Source: Gammaproteobacteria bacterium (lineage in GTDB: Bacteria; Pseudomonadota; Gammaproteobacteria; JAJFKO01). Taken from it: a stretch of DNA of 64,000 bases. The notes under the pieces were generated by a model, which was not told where the DNA came from, did no database searches, and was given only the letters and a program-made list of their open reading frames with translations. Each line of letters starts with the position of its first letter. Position 1 is the first letter of the stretch. Shown in pieces: positions 1 to 9,119 of this stretch. The position numbers were made by a program, and so were the translations under genes. The DNA lies in contig JANQRR010000026.1 in assembly GCA_028284465.1 (NCBI GenBank), positions 56,169-120,168 of the forward strand, in the 5' to 3' direction.

Positions 1-2945
1 GAAATTTCTCCTGTATCGCCTCCAGGGTTTAATGCCGATGCAGCTTGCACTAACATGCCAGCATCAGCTTTATTGGCTTGGCTGGTTAGTTTACTAGTTA
101 ACAACAGTGATAAAATATCTCTGTCAGAAATACCCGGTGGCTGCGAGAATAAACCGATCTTAGGTCTTTTAAGTGTACCGTGGACTTCAACCCCAACAGT
201 GACAGTGCCGCCTGGCGAAAATTGGTTGATGTCGCTTAGACTTGCTTTGGGTAATGCGCTAGCAATTAAACCGCTGCGTACTCTTGGTAAGGTATTAACT
301 TCGCGACCTGCTTGGATATTTAAATCTGGATTATCAATAAACCCGTTTCTAAAAATTAATTGACCTTTTTTAATCTTTAATGTTTTGCCAAACACTTGAT
401 ACTCGCCATCGACAACTTTGATTTTGCCTCTGGCAGTCGTAGGTCTGGCAGGTGTTTCGGTAATTTTTATTTCACCAGCTAATCTACCCGTTAGACCGTG
501 AGTATTAATTAAAATCTTATCACCAAATACTAATTCAATGTCACTAGTTAACGGCACACGATGCTGTTGTTTAGCTGTTTTATGGACATAAACAATATCG
601 CTTGAAGGATTTTCAGCACTGGTAAAATCTTGGGGTGAGATAATGCCTGCAGGAATAATGATTTTTCCGGTCAGTTCCATCGCATCATTAGCATAATTGA
701 ATTTAAGCTTTGGTGATGCTTGTAGTCGATACTCGGTTGTATTCATCACGGTGACATCATTACCCGTTATCGTTAGTTTAGTAGGCGTATCAGCGGCGGC
801 TAGATCGGTCATGCCTTTTATGACCACTTTGCCTTTGCCTGAGGTTGCTTCGCCTTGATATGTTAAAACTTTTTTAGCATTTGTTTTAGCTTCGATATTA
901 ATGTCTTTAACATGCAAACCTAATTTAGGTACTTTAGTAGAACCATTAGTTAATTTGATTGCACCAGCCACACTCGGTTTTGCTAAAGTGCCATTAATAG
1001 TAACATCAGCAGTGAATTGTCCTTGCATTTCACGAATATCAGCAATAAATAATGATACGATCCCAAGCTGATCAGTGGCGAATTGTAATTTTCCTTTAAC
1101 GGGCTGATCAGCGGTTAAACCTTTGCTAGCAAATTTCAGTAATTTAATGCTTCCTTGGATGGCATGAGTTTTGCTGAGCGCTAAATTAATATTAGTATCA
1201 AGCGTTTTATTTTTAGTGATAAAATTTATCGAGCCACCTTGAAAGGTTTGCTTAACATTACGAATGCCTACCGGTAATTGAATATAACCAGAACTTAAGC
1301 TTACAGAGCCTTGCAATTTTGCTCTATGAAAAGGCTTTGCTGTGCCGGTGATATTGGCATTAATGATACCATGTAGTTGAGCATCTTTGCCGAGTAACGT
1401 CGCGATATCATCAAGGTGAAATTTATCAATTGCGAATTTGCCTGACCAGTGATGTGCTGAATAATAATTGGCTTGTAAACTTATCGAAGCATGTTTTGCC
1501 ATCAGTTTAAGCGGGCTAATGTTAACTTGATCAGAATTGACGTGGATATTAACCGGCGCTGTTAAATGCCAACGATCAAAATCAGGTGAAACTACATCAA
1601 ATTGAGTTAATGTTAGTTTCAAAATATTATTGTTTAAGCCACCGTGTAAGCGCAAATGTAATGATTGTTTTAATGCTAGCATATCAATCGCAATTTGATG
1701 ATCAGTTAAAGAACCCTTACTTTTAAGCATGAATTTACTAAGATAAAAATCATCATAATCGATATTGCGGGCATCAATAACTGCTTCAATGTTTGGTAAT
1801 TTTAGATCACCGCTGATCTGGCCATGGCTGACAACTTGGCCGCTTGCTCCAGGGATTAATACAATGAGATCGGGGATATGTAATTTCCATGTTAAATTCC
1901 AATGATGGCGTACTTCACCATTAACATAAAGATTGGCTTTACCGATCCCTAAGTGAAAATTATCGACTGATAATCTGTGATCATGTAACACTACATCACC
2001 TTTGCCATGTAAAGGAAAATTACGTAAATTACCTGCTAATTTAGTTAAGATAAAATTACCCTCAGGTTTGCCGTTTAAAATTTTCCCTGCTGATGATGCA
2101 TTTATAATAATATGGCCTGGCCAGTCTTGTAACAATGACCCTGGATTGATTTTGCCGTTAATGCTGGCTTGCCAAGTTACATCGGGGTACCAAGTAACAT
2201 TGCCTTTGATAATTGCTTTGCTATGTGGTTTTTGCGCGATAGTCGTATTAATATTAATACTAGTTTCATTGCCTTTGCCATTAAGTGCTATTTCGCTTGT
2301 CGGCAAGTTTGCACCATGGACCTGTGTGGTTAAGTTGATTGTATATTTGTTCGTGGGTCCTTGAGTTAGTAACTCACCATGTTCACTAAGAATATTTTCT
2401 TGCTTATTTTGATAATAAGCATTTTGCCATTGCAGATCTGCATTTAGTAAAAAGCTGTGTGCTAGAGGCACAATATTGGTGCGTACAACTAACGATTGCA
2501 TATGAATACGTTGATTTGAACCAGCAAAATCAACAGTGAAATCATTTATTCTAGTATGATGAATGGTAAGATAGAAAGGTAAAATATCGCGGTCGCCATC
2601 ATTAGTAGTTTTAGGTTGCTTTTTTTGTGGCAAAATTATGATTTTAACGCCAGTAGCAGTTAGTTTTTTAATATAAATCGTATTGCGTAATAGATTTAGT
2701 AAATTAGAATCTAGATCAGCTTTATTAACAGTGATGATCATCGATTTGGTCGCAAAATATAACCCTTGTAATTGAATTTTTCCTGTTAAGCGGCCATGAA
2801 GTTTATCGATCCTAATAGCGTTAGGTGCGATGAAATGTGCTAAACGGTAACTCCACTGTAATCCTTGTGGCGTTGTTAATAACAGACTAATGCCAATCAA
2901 TAATGCTAATAAAAATCCCAACAAGGTATAAGTAACATATTTCAT
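1..2945 (-). CDS. tamB: Translocation and assembly module protein TamB (3' end beyond the window)
   Basis: Inner-membrane-anchored periplasmic protein that works with TamA to bring proteins and lipids to the outer membrane. My reading of the minus strand stays open from the ATG at 2945 to the window edge, giving about 980 residues; the remaining C-terminus, including the end of the DUF490 domain, lies outside. Residues 1-25 are one membrane anchor (MKYVTYTLLGFLLALLIG). The rest is long, beta-rich and repetitive, as in TamB. The last visible residues carry a motif typical of the DUF490 region (SDRDILSLLLT). The ATG overlaps the tamA stop codon (ATGA, 2942-2945), so the two genes are probably translationally coupled. 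The family is certain from the N-terminus, the layout and the tamA neighbour. Confidence 0.93.
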   Translation of the reverse strand, partial: MKYVTYTLLGFLLALLIGISLLLTTPQGLQWSYRLAHFIAPNAIRIDKLHGRLTGKIQLQGLYFATKSMIITVNKADLDSNLLNLLRNTIYIKKLTATGVKIIILPQKKQPKTTNDGDRDILPFYLTIHHTRINDFTVDFAGSNQRIHMQSLVVRTNIVPLAHSFLLNADLQWQNAYYQNKQENILSEHGELLTQGPTNKYTINLTTQVHGANLPTSEIALNGKGNETSININTTIAQKPHSKAIIKGNVTWYPDVTWQASINGKINPGSLLQDWPGHIIINASSAGKILNGKPEGNFILTKLAGNLRNFPLHGKGDVVLHDHRLSVDNFHLGIGKANLYVNGEVRHHWNLTWKLHIPDLIVLIPGASGQVVSHGQISGDLKLPNIEAVIDARNIDYDDFYLSKFMLKSKGSLTDHQIAIDMLALKQSLHLRLHGGLNNNILKLTLTQFDVVSPDFDRWHLTAPVNIHVNSDQVNISPLKLMAKHASISLQANYYSAHHWSGKFAIDKFHLDDIATLLGKDAQLHGIINANITGTAKPFHRAKLQGSVSLSSGYIQLPVGIRNVKQTFQGGSINFITKNKTLDTNINLALSKTHAIQGSIKLLKFASKGLTADQPVKGKLQFATDQLGIVSLFIADIREMQGQFTADVTINGTLAKPSVAGAIKLTNGSTKVPKLGLHVKDINIEAKTNAKKVLTYQGEATSGKGKVVIKGMTDLAAADTPTKLTITGNDVTVMNTTEYRLQASPKLKFNYANDAMELTGKIIIPAGIISPQDFTSAENPSSDIVYVHKTAKQQHRVPLTSDIELVFGDKILINTHGLTGRLAGEIKITETPARPTTARGKIKVVDGEYQVFGKTLKIKKGQLIFRNGFIDNPDLNIQAGREVNTLPRVRSGLIASALPKASLSDINQFSPGGTVTVGVEVHGTLKRPKIGLFSQPPGISDRDILSLLLTSKLTSQANKADAGMLVQAASALNPGGDTGEI

Positions 2946-4843
2946 AAATCGGGTCCTATCGTAAATTGCACCGCGAGCGGTTCACTACTTTTAGTAACCG
3001 CTTTAGCAAAAGTAAGTTCAATGGGGCCAATAGGTGAGTAATAACCAACACCAATACCCACGGCTTTTTCTAAAGATTCATTAATATTATCAACTGCATT
3101 ACCGGCATCGCCGAAAAGGCCTACAAAAAAATCACCATACACTTTAACTTGATATTCTAAACTAATTAATTTTAAAAAGCGCCCCGGGCCAACTTGTAAT
3201 AAGCGAAAGCCGCGTAAGGTTTCTGGGCCACCGGTTAAGAATAATAGAGTTAAGGGTACTTGTGAAATATTATGTACTGCAATTGCGCCAATATCGCCAC
3301 GTAGCACAAATCTATTATATGAATCGAGGCTAACAATCGCTTTACCATGCAAGCTTGCTTTAAATAAATCACGATCGGATGCTAGTGCTTTACCTGCACC
3401 CAAAAATGCCCCCGAAATTCGAAAACCGTTTCTGGTTAAAACGGGGTTTTTAGCAACAACATATTTCCAAGTTAAACTGGGGATCAAAAATTTAGTGTAT
3501 ATTTTCGGTTGTCGATCTAATTTTGATTCTTCATACTGATAGCTTAATTTCCACGTTCGTCGAAAATGCGTACTTGGTACATAAATATCACTAACACTTA
3601 AGCTTTGCATACGACTACTTCCAACAGAGCTAATATCTAAATTTTGACTAGCCAGTTGTACATCGTAATGACGGGTCACCGGATCGGCACCTGGGATAGT
3701 ATATCGAGCAATATAGTTATCTTCTATTTGGGTAACTTGAAACAACATTTGAAATTTTTGGCCATCATTAGTCGCTCGATTCCAAGTAAAACCAGCGGAT
3801 GCTCGTGGCCCAGTAAAAGTGCCATAACCAATGCCGATAAAATATTGTCGTGCTGGACGTGCAGTAACTTGCACAATCAGGGGAACTTCATATTTGCCGC
3901 CTAATTCTCGATGTGGTGTTACGCTCACATATTTGAAATAACCACTGTTACTTAAATTCCGTTGGAATTTTGCAAGTTTTTTAGTTGAGTAGTATTCGCC
4001 AGGTTTTATGTGTGAAAATCGACGCACAAAGTTTGGATCATAATGTTTACTTTTAATAGTTATTTTGCCGAATCGATAGCGTGGCCCAGTGTCAAAAACT
4101 AAAATGATATTAGCAGTATATTTAGGTAAATTGACTAATATTTTGTGTTCACGAAATTTTGCATTGAGATAACCACGTTTTTGTGCTTTGTTAAAAAAGT
4201 GTGATTTAGTATCTTCGTATAATTCAGTTGTTAATACCTGGCCACGTTTGCTTAAGAATTTACGGCGCAATTTTAAGAACCCAGGATCATTATGTCCAGG
4301 CCCAATAATTTTAAATTGTATGCTGGTGATGTGTAACTGTGGCCCGGGACGGATGTTGTAGGTTGCGGTATATACTTGCTGTTGATTAACTCGCTGCGAA
4401 GTTAATTGAGCAGAAATGTTTGGTTTAAAGTAGCCGTAAGGAATTAATGCTTGTTGAATGTGTTCGGTGCCTTCTTCTAAAGCAAGTTGGGCTTCGTTAT
4501 CAGTGAGCGGTTTGATGATCGATTTAATTTCAACGTTAAGTCGTTGTTGGATATTTTGTAAAGGCTTGCCGGTGACGCCATGAATTTTGTATTTAAAATA
4601 ATTATTCGCAGTAGTATTGTTAATAGGTTTTTGGGTATTTTTACTGGCTTTACGAGTTCTATGTCGTGTTGTGGTTTTAGTAGCTTTAGTAGCTTTAGTA
4701 GCTTTAGTAGCTTTAGTAGTTTGGGTTACTTGGGTTGCAGCGTGACTAGAAATAGTAAAACTACAAAGCAGCAATAACATAACAACGGATATCGTGTTAA
4801 ATGCGATTTTTGCTGGTGTTAGCGTGATCCGCAACCTGTTCAT
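2942..4843 (-). CDS. tamA: Translocation and assembly module outer-membrane protein TamA
   Basis: BamA/Omp85-family outer-membrane protein of 633 residues, close to the usual TamA size plus a longer N-terminus. Residues 1-35 form a signal peptide (hydrophobic VVMLLLLCSFTI, then SSHA). Next comes a low-complexity Thr-Lys-Ala tract at about 45-60, then three POTRA-like domains (about 70-320) and a C-terminal surface-antigen beta-barrel (about 330-633) with the family-typical GGPETLRGF segment and a C-terminal aromatic-rich strand. It lies first in a two-gene operon with tamB, and the genes overlap by four bases. The Thr-Lys-Ala tract is encoded by 9-base tandem units, so it could change length without a frameshift. 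The TamA call rests on the Omp85 architecture and the coupling to tamB. Confidence 0.92.
   Translation of the reverse strand: MNRLRITLTPAKIAFNTISVVMLLLLCSFTISSHAATQVTQTTKATKATKATKATKTTTRHRTRKASKNTQKPINNTTANNYFKYKIHGVTGKPLQNIQQRLNVEIKSIIKPLTDNEAQLALEEGTEHIQQALIPYGYFKPNISAQLTSQRVNQQQVYTATYNIRPGPQLHITSIQFKIIGPGHNDPGFLKLRRKFLSKRGQVLTTELYEDTKSHFFNKAQKRGYLNAKFREHKILVNLPKYTANIILVFDTGPRYRFGKITIKSKHYDPNFVRRFSHIKPGEYYSTKKLAKFQRNLSNSGYFKYVSVTPHRELGGKYEVPLIVQVTARPARQYFIGIGYGTFTGPRASAGFTWNRATNDGQKFQMLFQVTQIEDNYIARYTIPGADPVTRHYDVQLASQNLDISSVGSSRMQSLSVSDIYVPSTHFRRTWKLSYQYEESKLDRQPKIYTKFLIPSLTWKYVVAKNPVLTRNGFRISGAFLGAGKALASDRDLFKASLHGKAIVSLDSYNRFVLRGDIGAIAVHNISQVPLTLLFLTGGPETLRGFRLLQVGPGRFLKLISLEYQVKVYGDFFVGLFGDAGNAVDNINESLEKAVGIGVGYYSPIGPIELTFAKAVTKSSEPLAVQFTIGPDL
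4671..4725 (-). repeat. 9-base tandem repeat in tamA encoding Thr-Lys-Ala units
   Basis: On the plus strand the unit TAGCTTTAG is repeated about four to five times in direct tandem. On the coding strand this gives consecutive Thr-Lys-Ala codons just after the signal peptide. Because the unit is 9 bases, gain or loss of copies stays in frame. It probably encodes a flexible linker between the signal peptide and the first POTRA domain. Confidence 0.8.
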
Positions 4844-4943
4844 ATAATATCTAGCATTATCTTAAGTGACTTACTCGATTTTCGCTTAATTTTTAGGCTG
4901 CGTCTAGGTGTTAAATAAATCTACACTGTTACTATGATATTTT

Positions 4944-5387
4944 TTATAAAGATTGATTATTATTAATAGGCTCTAAATTTAAGATTAATCGAGTGCCTAG
5001 GGCAGAAGCGATTTTTTCTAGTTGCCGAAGGGTTGGCCAGTGATGAGGATTTTCTAAACGTGAAATTGCAGGCCAGGAGCTATCTAAAGTGCGAGCAAGT
5101 TCGGCAATAGAGTGTTTGCCTCTAGAGAGTTTAATTAATAAAGCAGCTTGTACTCGGGCACTAGGAGCTATAGAGTAAGTTTTTTTTGTGTGTTTTGAAG
5201 GTAAAGGTATATGTTGATTTTCATCAAGCCGACCTTCCAAAGTTAAAGTTAAAACTTCAGAAGCATTATATAGTGCTTCTTCCAGTGACTCGCCTTCAGT
5301 TATTGCTTCTTCAAGATCAGGAAATGTCACTAGATAGCGCTTATCAAGTTTGTCGTAGATGATTTTTGCAGGGTAAATTATATTCAT
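4944..5387 (-). CDS. hicB: HicB-family antitoxin with C-terminal HTH
   Basis: Antitoxin of a HicAB type II toxin-antitoxin pair, 147 residues. The N-terminal half (about 1-65) is the degenerate RNase H-like HicB fold, with the characteristic pattern YLVTFPDLEEAITEGESLEE followed by an Ala-rich helix. The C-terminal half (about 75-140) is an XRE/Cro-type helix-turn-helix (SIAELARTLDSSWPAISRLE) expected to bind the operator. Its start overlaps the 3' end of the upstream hicA by four bases (5384-5387). The pair is expected to repress its own promoter through the palindrome at 5580-5599. The gene looks intact. Confidence 0.9.
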   Translation of the reverse strand: MNIIYPAKIIYDKLDKRYLVTFPDLEEAITEGESLEEALYNASEVLTLTLEGRLDENQHIPLPSKHTKKTYSIAPSARVQAALLIKLSRGKHSIAELARTLDSSWPAISRLENPHHWPTLRQLEKIASALGTRLILNLEPINNNQSL

Positions 5388-5569
5388 TTAAGTACTACTC
5401 CAGTCTGTTTTTCAATAGCTTTTAATAATCCTTTTCCTATATCACGATTACTGTGCATTGGCACAGTTGTACGTTTACCCCCTTTCCCCATACGGCAGTG
5501 ACTACCTTTAATGCGTAGTACCTTCCAACCATTTAGTTTTAGTATTTTTATTATATCTTTACTATTCAT
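5384..5569 (-). CDS. hicA: HicA-family mRNA interferase toxin
   Basis: Toxin of the HicAB pair, 61 residues, the normal HicA length. HicA proteins have a dsRNA-binding-like fold and cut mRNA and tmRNA independently of the ribosome, using one conserved histidine. Here the histidine sits in GSHCRM (about residue 24), followed by the usual basic strand and a VPMHSN segment. The N-terminus (SKDIIKILKLNGW) also matches the family. The toxin is encoded upstream of the antitoxin, the standard hicAB order, and its start codon lies 11 bases from a palindromic operator. No lesion is visible, so the pair may be active. Confidence 0.9.
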   Translation of the reverse strand: MNSKDIIKILKLNGWKVLRIKGSHCRMGKGGKRTTVPMHSNRDIGKGLLKAIEKQTGVVLK

Positions 5570-5579
5570 AGTAAAAATG

Positions 5580-5599
5580 ATATATCAATATTGATATAT
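5580..5599. promoter_or_regulatory. Palindromic operator upstream of hicAB
   Basis: A perfect 20-base palindrome, ATATATCAATATTGATATAT, ends 11 bases upstream of the hicA start. Type II toxin-antitoxin modules of this family are autorepressed by the HTH of HicB, so this is the likely operator. It probably overlaps the hicAB promoter. Confidence 0.7.
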
Positions 5600-5685
5600 A
5601 TGCAAGTGTATTAACAGAAAAGTAGGTATACTAGGCTCTATGTCGTCTTAAATTTTTCACCATATAAAAAGAAAGGTACATTCTG

Positions 5686-6555
5686 ATGCTGAGTAGAAAC
5701 ATTAAATTAATTACTATCTTATTACTGCTTTTAACGCCACTCACAACATTCGCTTGGAGCTCGAGTGGGCATCGGATCATCGCAGAAATTGCTTACGATA
5801 ATTTAACCCCAATAACGCGTGCTAAAGTTAATCATTTGATTCAAGTATTTAAAACACAATATCCTCGTATTAACAGTTTTCAGTGGTTAGCCGTATGGCC
5901 AGATAGACTTAATGCTGCTGGGATAAAAACGTATAAGACTTGGCATTATATTGATTTGCCGTATGCAATTGATGGTGTTAAAGCGAAACATCGTGTTAAT
6001 CGAAAAAACGTGGTGTGGGCAATTAAGCATGCTGAAAAGGTATTAAGAGATCCGAATGCCAGTGAATTTAAAAAAGCACGTAATCTTGCTTTTCTAGCAC
6101 ATTTTATTGGTGATATTCATCAACCGTTGCATTGTATTACACTATATTCACGCTTGACACCAAATGGTGATGCTGGCGGTAATTTATATCCAATTCGCTT
6201 TGGAAGAATTGATAATTTACATACGCTATGGGATCGAGGATTAAATTTTTATAAACAATATTATCCACGGTTCCCATTACGTAATTATCAAGTTAAACAA
6301 ATAGCTTTAATATTACAACAGCGTTATCCAAAATTTTATTTTGGTAAAGCAGTGAAAGATCTTAATGTACGAGATTGGGCGCAGCAAAGTTATCAGTTAG
6401 CTAAAAATTTTGGGTATAAAACAAAGTGGGATAGCAAGCCAAGCGGGCAATATATTCAGCAAGGACAACGAATCGCGGCTAAACAAATAACGTTAGCCGG
6501 TTATCGATTAGCGTATGTATTGAATCATACTATCGGTGGTTTAGTTGAAGGGTAA
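5686..6555 (+). CDS. Secreted S1/P1-type zinc nuclease
   Basis: Single-strand-preferring nuclease/3'-nucleotidase of the S1/P1 (phospholipase C-like) family, 289 residues. Residues 1-23 are a signal peptide, cleaved after TTFA so that the mature protein starts with Trp24, the N-terminal zinc ligand of the family. The other trinuclear zinc ligands are recognisable: His in SSSGHR, Asp in WPDRLN, His in WHYIDLPY, the HFIGDIHQPLHC segment, and His and Asp in NLHTLWDRGL. All key residues are present, so it should be active after export to the periplasm or beyond. It overlaps the 3' end of the convergent gene by 31 bases. Related exported nucleases in host-associated bacteria are thought to scavenge nucleotides; that role is inferred here. 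Confidence 0.92.
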   Translation: MLSRNIKLITILLLLLTPLTTFAWSSSGHRIIAEIAYDNLTPITRAKVNHLIQVFKTQYPRINSFQWLAVWPDRLNAAGIKTYKTWHYIDLPYAIDGVKAKHRVNRKNVVWAIKHAEKVLRDPNASEFKKARNLAFLAHFIGDIHQPLHCITLYSRLTPNGDAGGNLYPIRFGRIDNLHTLWDRGLNFYKQYYPRFPLRNYQVKQIALILQQRYPKFYFGKAVKDLNVRDWAQQSYQLAKNFGYKTKWDSKPSGQYIQQGQRIAAKQITLAGYRLAYVLNHTIGGLVEG

Positions 6556-9020
6556 AGATAGGATTCATAGCGCACTGGTTCTAAAATTGTTGGAGGCTCT
6601 GAAGGTGTTGAAGATGTTGAAGGCGTTGAGGAAGTTGGAGGTTGTGGCTGCTGGTTGTTAAAGAATTGAAATGATGTGAGTTCACTCGTTTTTTGTTTTT
6701 TTGAAGGTGGTTCAGGTAATTGCTCATTAATTTGAGCTGTTTTGTCGTCATGCAGAGAAGATAGCTCTGTTGTTTCACATTCTTCTGTTGTTTTACGTTT
6801 TCTCGATTCGATTTGTTGCAGCTCTTCTACTGGTTCTTTCTGCTCTTGGGAACCTAAGTTTTGTACTAATTCTTTTATTTTTTCAGCTAGAAGCTGAGGG
6901 TTCTCTCTTCTTGGATCTGGGTATGCTTTAGATATGTAAGGTAGTAGTGTTTTTATATTTTCCGGGGTTAGTATGGCATATATGTGAGTTTTTATTGCCA
7001 TTTTATATTTAATATTTCGCACGTTGTAAACAATTAGGATTAGAAAAGATATAATTTTTAAAGCAACATTCTGAGAGTTATCGGATTCAAGAATTTTCGT
7101 TAAACTATGTGTCCTATCCTTAAATATATGTTGGTAATAACTTAATACATTCCCAATTATTCTATGTGCCAAAAATTCAAGATGATATGATATTAATTGT
7201 GGATTGAGGATCTTAAGCAAATGAAGATCCAGCTGTGGTATTTTATCTTTTAAGGATAAATTTGTTTGGCGCATTTTATCTAGAACAGAATTAATAGAAT
7301 CACTAGTTTTTAATACTCCATCTACTAAAAGAGATTCATTATTTTTTATTAAGTTATTCCTAATTCTTGAAAGGAAAAGCCAAAAAAAGCGTAGTTGTGA
7401 GAAAATTCCAGAAGCTGAGACTTGCTTGTGGTCTTCTAGCAATGAATTACAAATGTTATCTATATAATTAAGATAGTTAAGTAAGGCGGTATTATTGAAT
7501 TCAAATATCGGTTTGATCATTAACCTAATAGCAATATATTCAGATAGTTGAATAATTAGTTCATTTAATTGTTTGTTGTCATTAGAATGCCTAGAAACCA
7601 AATAATACTTCCAACTAAAGAGGAAGAAACTTTCTGCTGCCACTATCATTTTTAAAGACTTTATATATTCTCTATTGTTATCATGGTTTGATGCTCCCAA
7701 ACCTGATATTAACAAATGGAGAGTCCTATGAGGGTATATTCCATAATAAGTTTCTGTGAGAGAAGTGTTGTTTACGCTTATTGGTGTAATTCCATCGGCT
7801 ATAAAGTAGTAATCGGGTAAACCATTATAGGGGATAGAGGCATGGTCAGATTGTTTTCTAAACATTATGTGTTTGGTAAGCTTATGTAAAAATAATAATT
7901 GAATGTAATTATCCAAATGTTTATCTGCAAGATATTTATTAAGCATGTTATTTTCAGCTAAGTAGCATTCAAATTTTAAATTAACACTAAATCTTAGTGC
8001 TTTTCTCATTTCTTCTGGGGAAATTTTATAACGTCGTTTTAGGCTATCAACTATCTCAACATGTGAATACTTTACTGCGAATTTTAAAGCAATTTCCACA
8101 AACTGTTTCATGGATTTTTTATCAAGATCATCAAATGTATTACTATTTATGAGAATATTAACTATATTAATAGCGCCGTAGGTTATGGCAATGCCCAATG
8201 GTGTTTTAATGAACCTTTTTTCAAATTTTGTTAGTCTTTCAAAGATTGAATAACTATGATTAAATTCATTTAACTTAGTTGCTGCCTTAAGCCTTTGCTT
8301 TGAAGTTTTAGTTTTAGAATTAACAAGTTTTTTTATCACATCAGTTCTGGAACAAGCTATAGCCCATATTAGTTGAAATACCCTGGATTTTTTCGTGTTT
8401 TTTTTCTCCACCATGGTGTATATAATTTTAAGAATTTCTTCACGATTATATGAATTAGCATAATGCAGCGGAGATATTAGTTTTGCTAATCCAAATTTGT
8501 TACTATAAGTTAAAATTTTTAGAGTAAATCCTTCATCCTCAAGAATTGTTTTTACTGCTTTAACATCATTGTGTTTTATTGCTTGTATAAGTCGTTTTTC
8601 TAGTGCTGATGTTGAATTTAAGTTATTAAGAATAGGCTTTTCCTCGGGATTTTTTTTAAAGTGAGATATAAGTGCCTCAAAATGTCGTCTTCGTGAAGGG
8701 TCATTGATTAAATTGAGCCATACATAAGCGTAAAAATTTTTTCCTGTATAACGTTCAGGGTGTAGTAATCGATATTCCTTGAAAAATTCATTCTTTAAAC
8801 TATGAATGTATGATCTAATTTGACGATTGACACCAGCTATTGCCAATAGTGTTTGTGGATCAATGTACAAAAAAATGTGCACCCACATTTCAAATGGGAT
8901 CATCTCAGAAATATTGGCTATGTATTTTTCAATATCATCAGGATCATGAGTTATCACACTGGCAGTCGTAGGAGTTTTTTTCTTACCCTTGGTTCTGTTC
9001 TTGTGATTGTTTTTAGGCAT
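6525..9020 (-). CDS. F-box and ankyrin-like repeat protein, candidate host-targeted effector
   Basis: 831 residues, no signal peptide. After a basic N-terminus (KNRTKGKKK), residues 39-75 match the eukaryotic F-box pattern: IPFEMWVHIFLYIDPQTLLA followed by a VNRQIRSYIHS helix. Between about 125 and 350 there are several ankyrin-like helical pairs (LIQAIKHNDVKAVKTIL; TPLGIAITYGAINIVNILI). The middle is helical with no family I recognise. The C-terminus is Pro/Ser/Thr-rich and holds two short basic clusters resembling nuclear localisation signals (SRKRK near 740, SKKQK near 775). An AGGA ribosome-binding site lies seven bases before the ATG. F-box proteins have no bacterial role and are known as secreted effectors in Legionella and relatives that recruit host SCF ubiquitin ligase; I infer a similar use. 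The sequence is strongly AT-rich. Confidence 0.72.
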   Translation of the reverse strand: MPKNNHKNRTKGKKKTPTTASVITHDPDDIEKYIANISEMIPFEMWVHIFLYIDPQTLLAIAGVNRQIRSYIHSLKNEFFKEYRLLHPERYTGKNFYAYVWLNLINDPSRRRHFEALISHFKKNPEEKPILNNLNSTSALEKRLIQAIKHNDVKAVKTILEDEGFTLKILTYSNKFGLAKLISPLHYANSYNREEILKIIYTMVEKKNTKKSRVFQLIWAIACSRTDVIKKLVNSKTKTSKQRLKAATKLNEFNHSYSIFERLTKFEKRFIKTPLGIAITYGAINIVNILINSNTFDDLDKKSMKQFVEIALKFAVKYSHVEIVDSLKRRYKISPEEMRKALRFSVNLKFECYLAENNMLNKYLADKHLDNYIQLLFLHKLTKHIMFRKQSDHASIPYNGLPDYYFIADGITPISVNNTSLTETYYGIYPHRTLHLLISGLGASNHDNNREYIKSLKMIVAAESFFLFSWKYYLVSRHSNDNKQLNELIIQLSEYIAIRLMIKPIFEFNNTALLNYLNYIDNICNSLLEDHKQVSASGIFSQLRFFWLFLSRIRNNLIKNNESLLVDGVLKTSDSINSVLDKMRQTNLSLKDKIPQLDLHLLKILNPQLISYHLEFLAHRIIGNVLSYYQHIFKDRTHSLTKILESDNSQNVALKIISFLILIVYNVRNIKYKMAIKTHIYAILTPENIKTLLPYISKAYPDPRRENPQLLAEKIKELVQNLGSQEQKEPVEELQQIESRKRKTTEECETTELSSLHDDKTAQINEQLPEPPSKKQKTSELTSFQFFNNQQPQPPTSSTPSTSSTPSEPPTILEPVRYESYLYPSTKPPIV

Positions 9021-9119
9021 TTTATTTTCCTAGGCAATAATTGTGGGTAAAATATTATCAAAAGATCGATTGATGGTCAATCATTAACTGAGGTTGGTTG
9101 TATTAGAGCAACCATTGTC

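Noticed and set aside
2002..2364. Long plus-strand frame opposite tamB
   Set aside because: It is the shadow of the tamB coding strand, which is confirmed by the anchor and DUF490 sequence.
4671..4725. Tandem repeat as a CRISPR array
   Set aside because: Units are 9 bases without spacers and lie in a reading frame; no cas genes are present.
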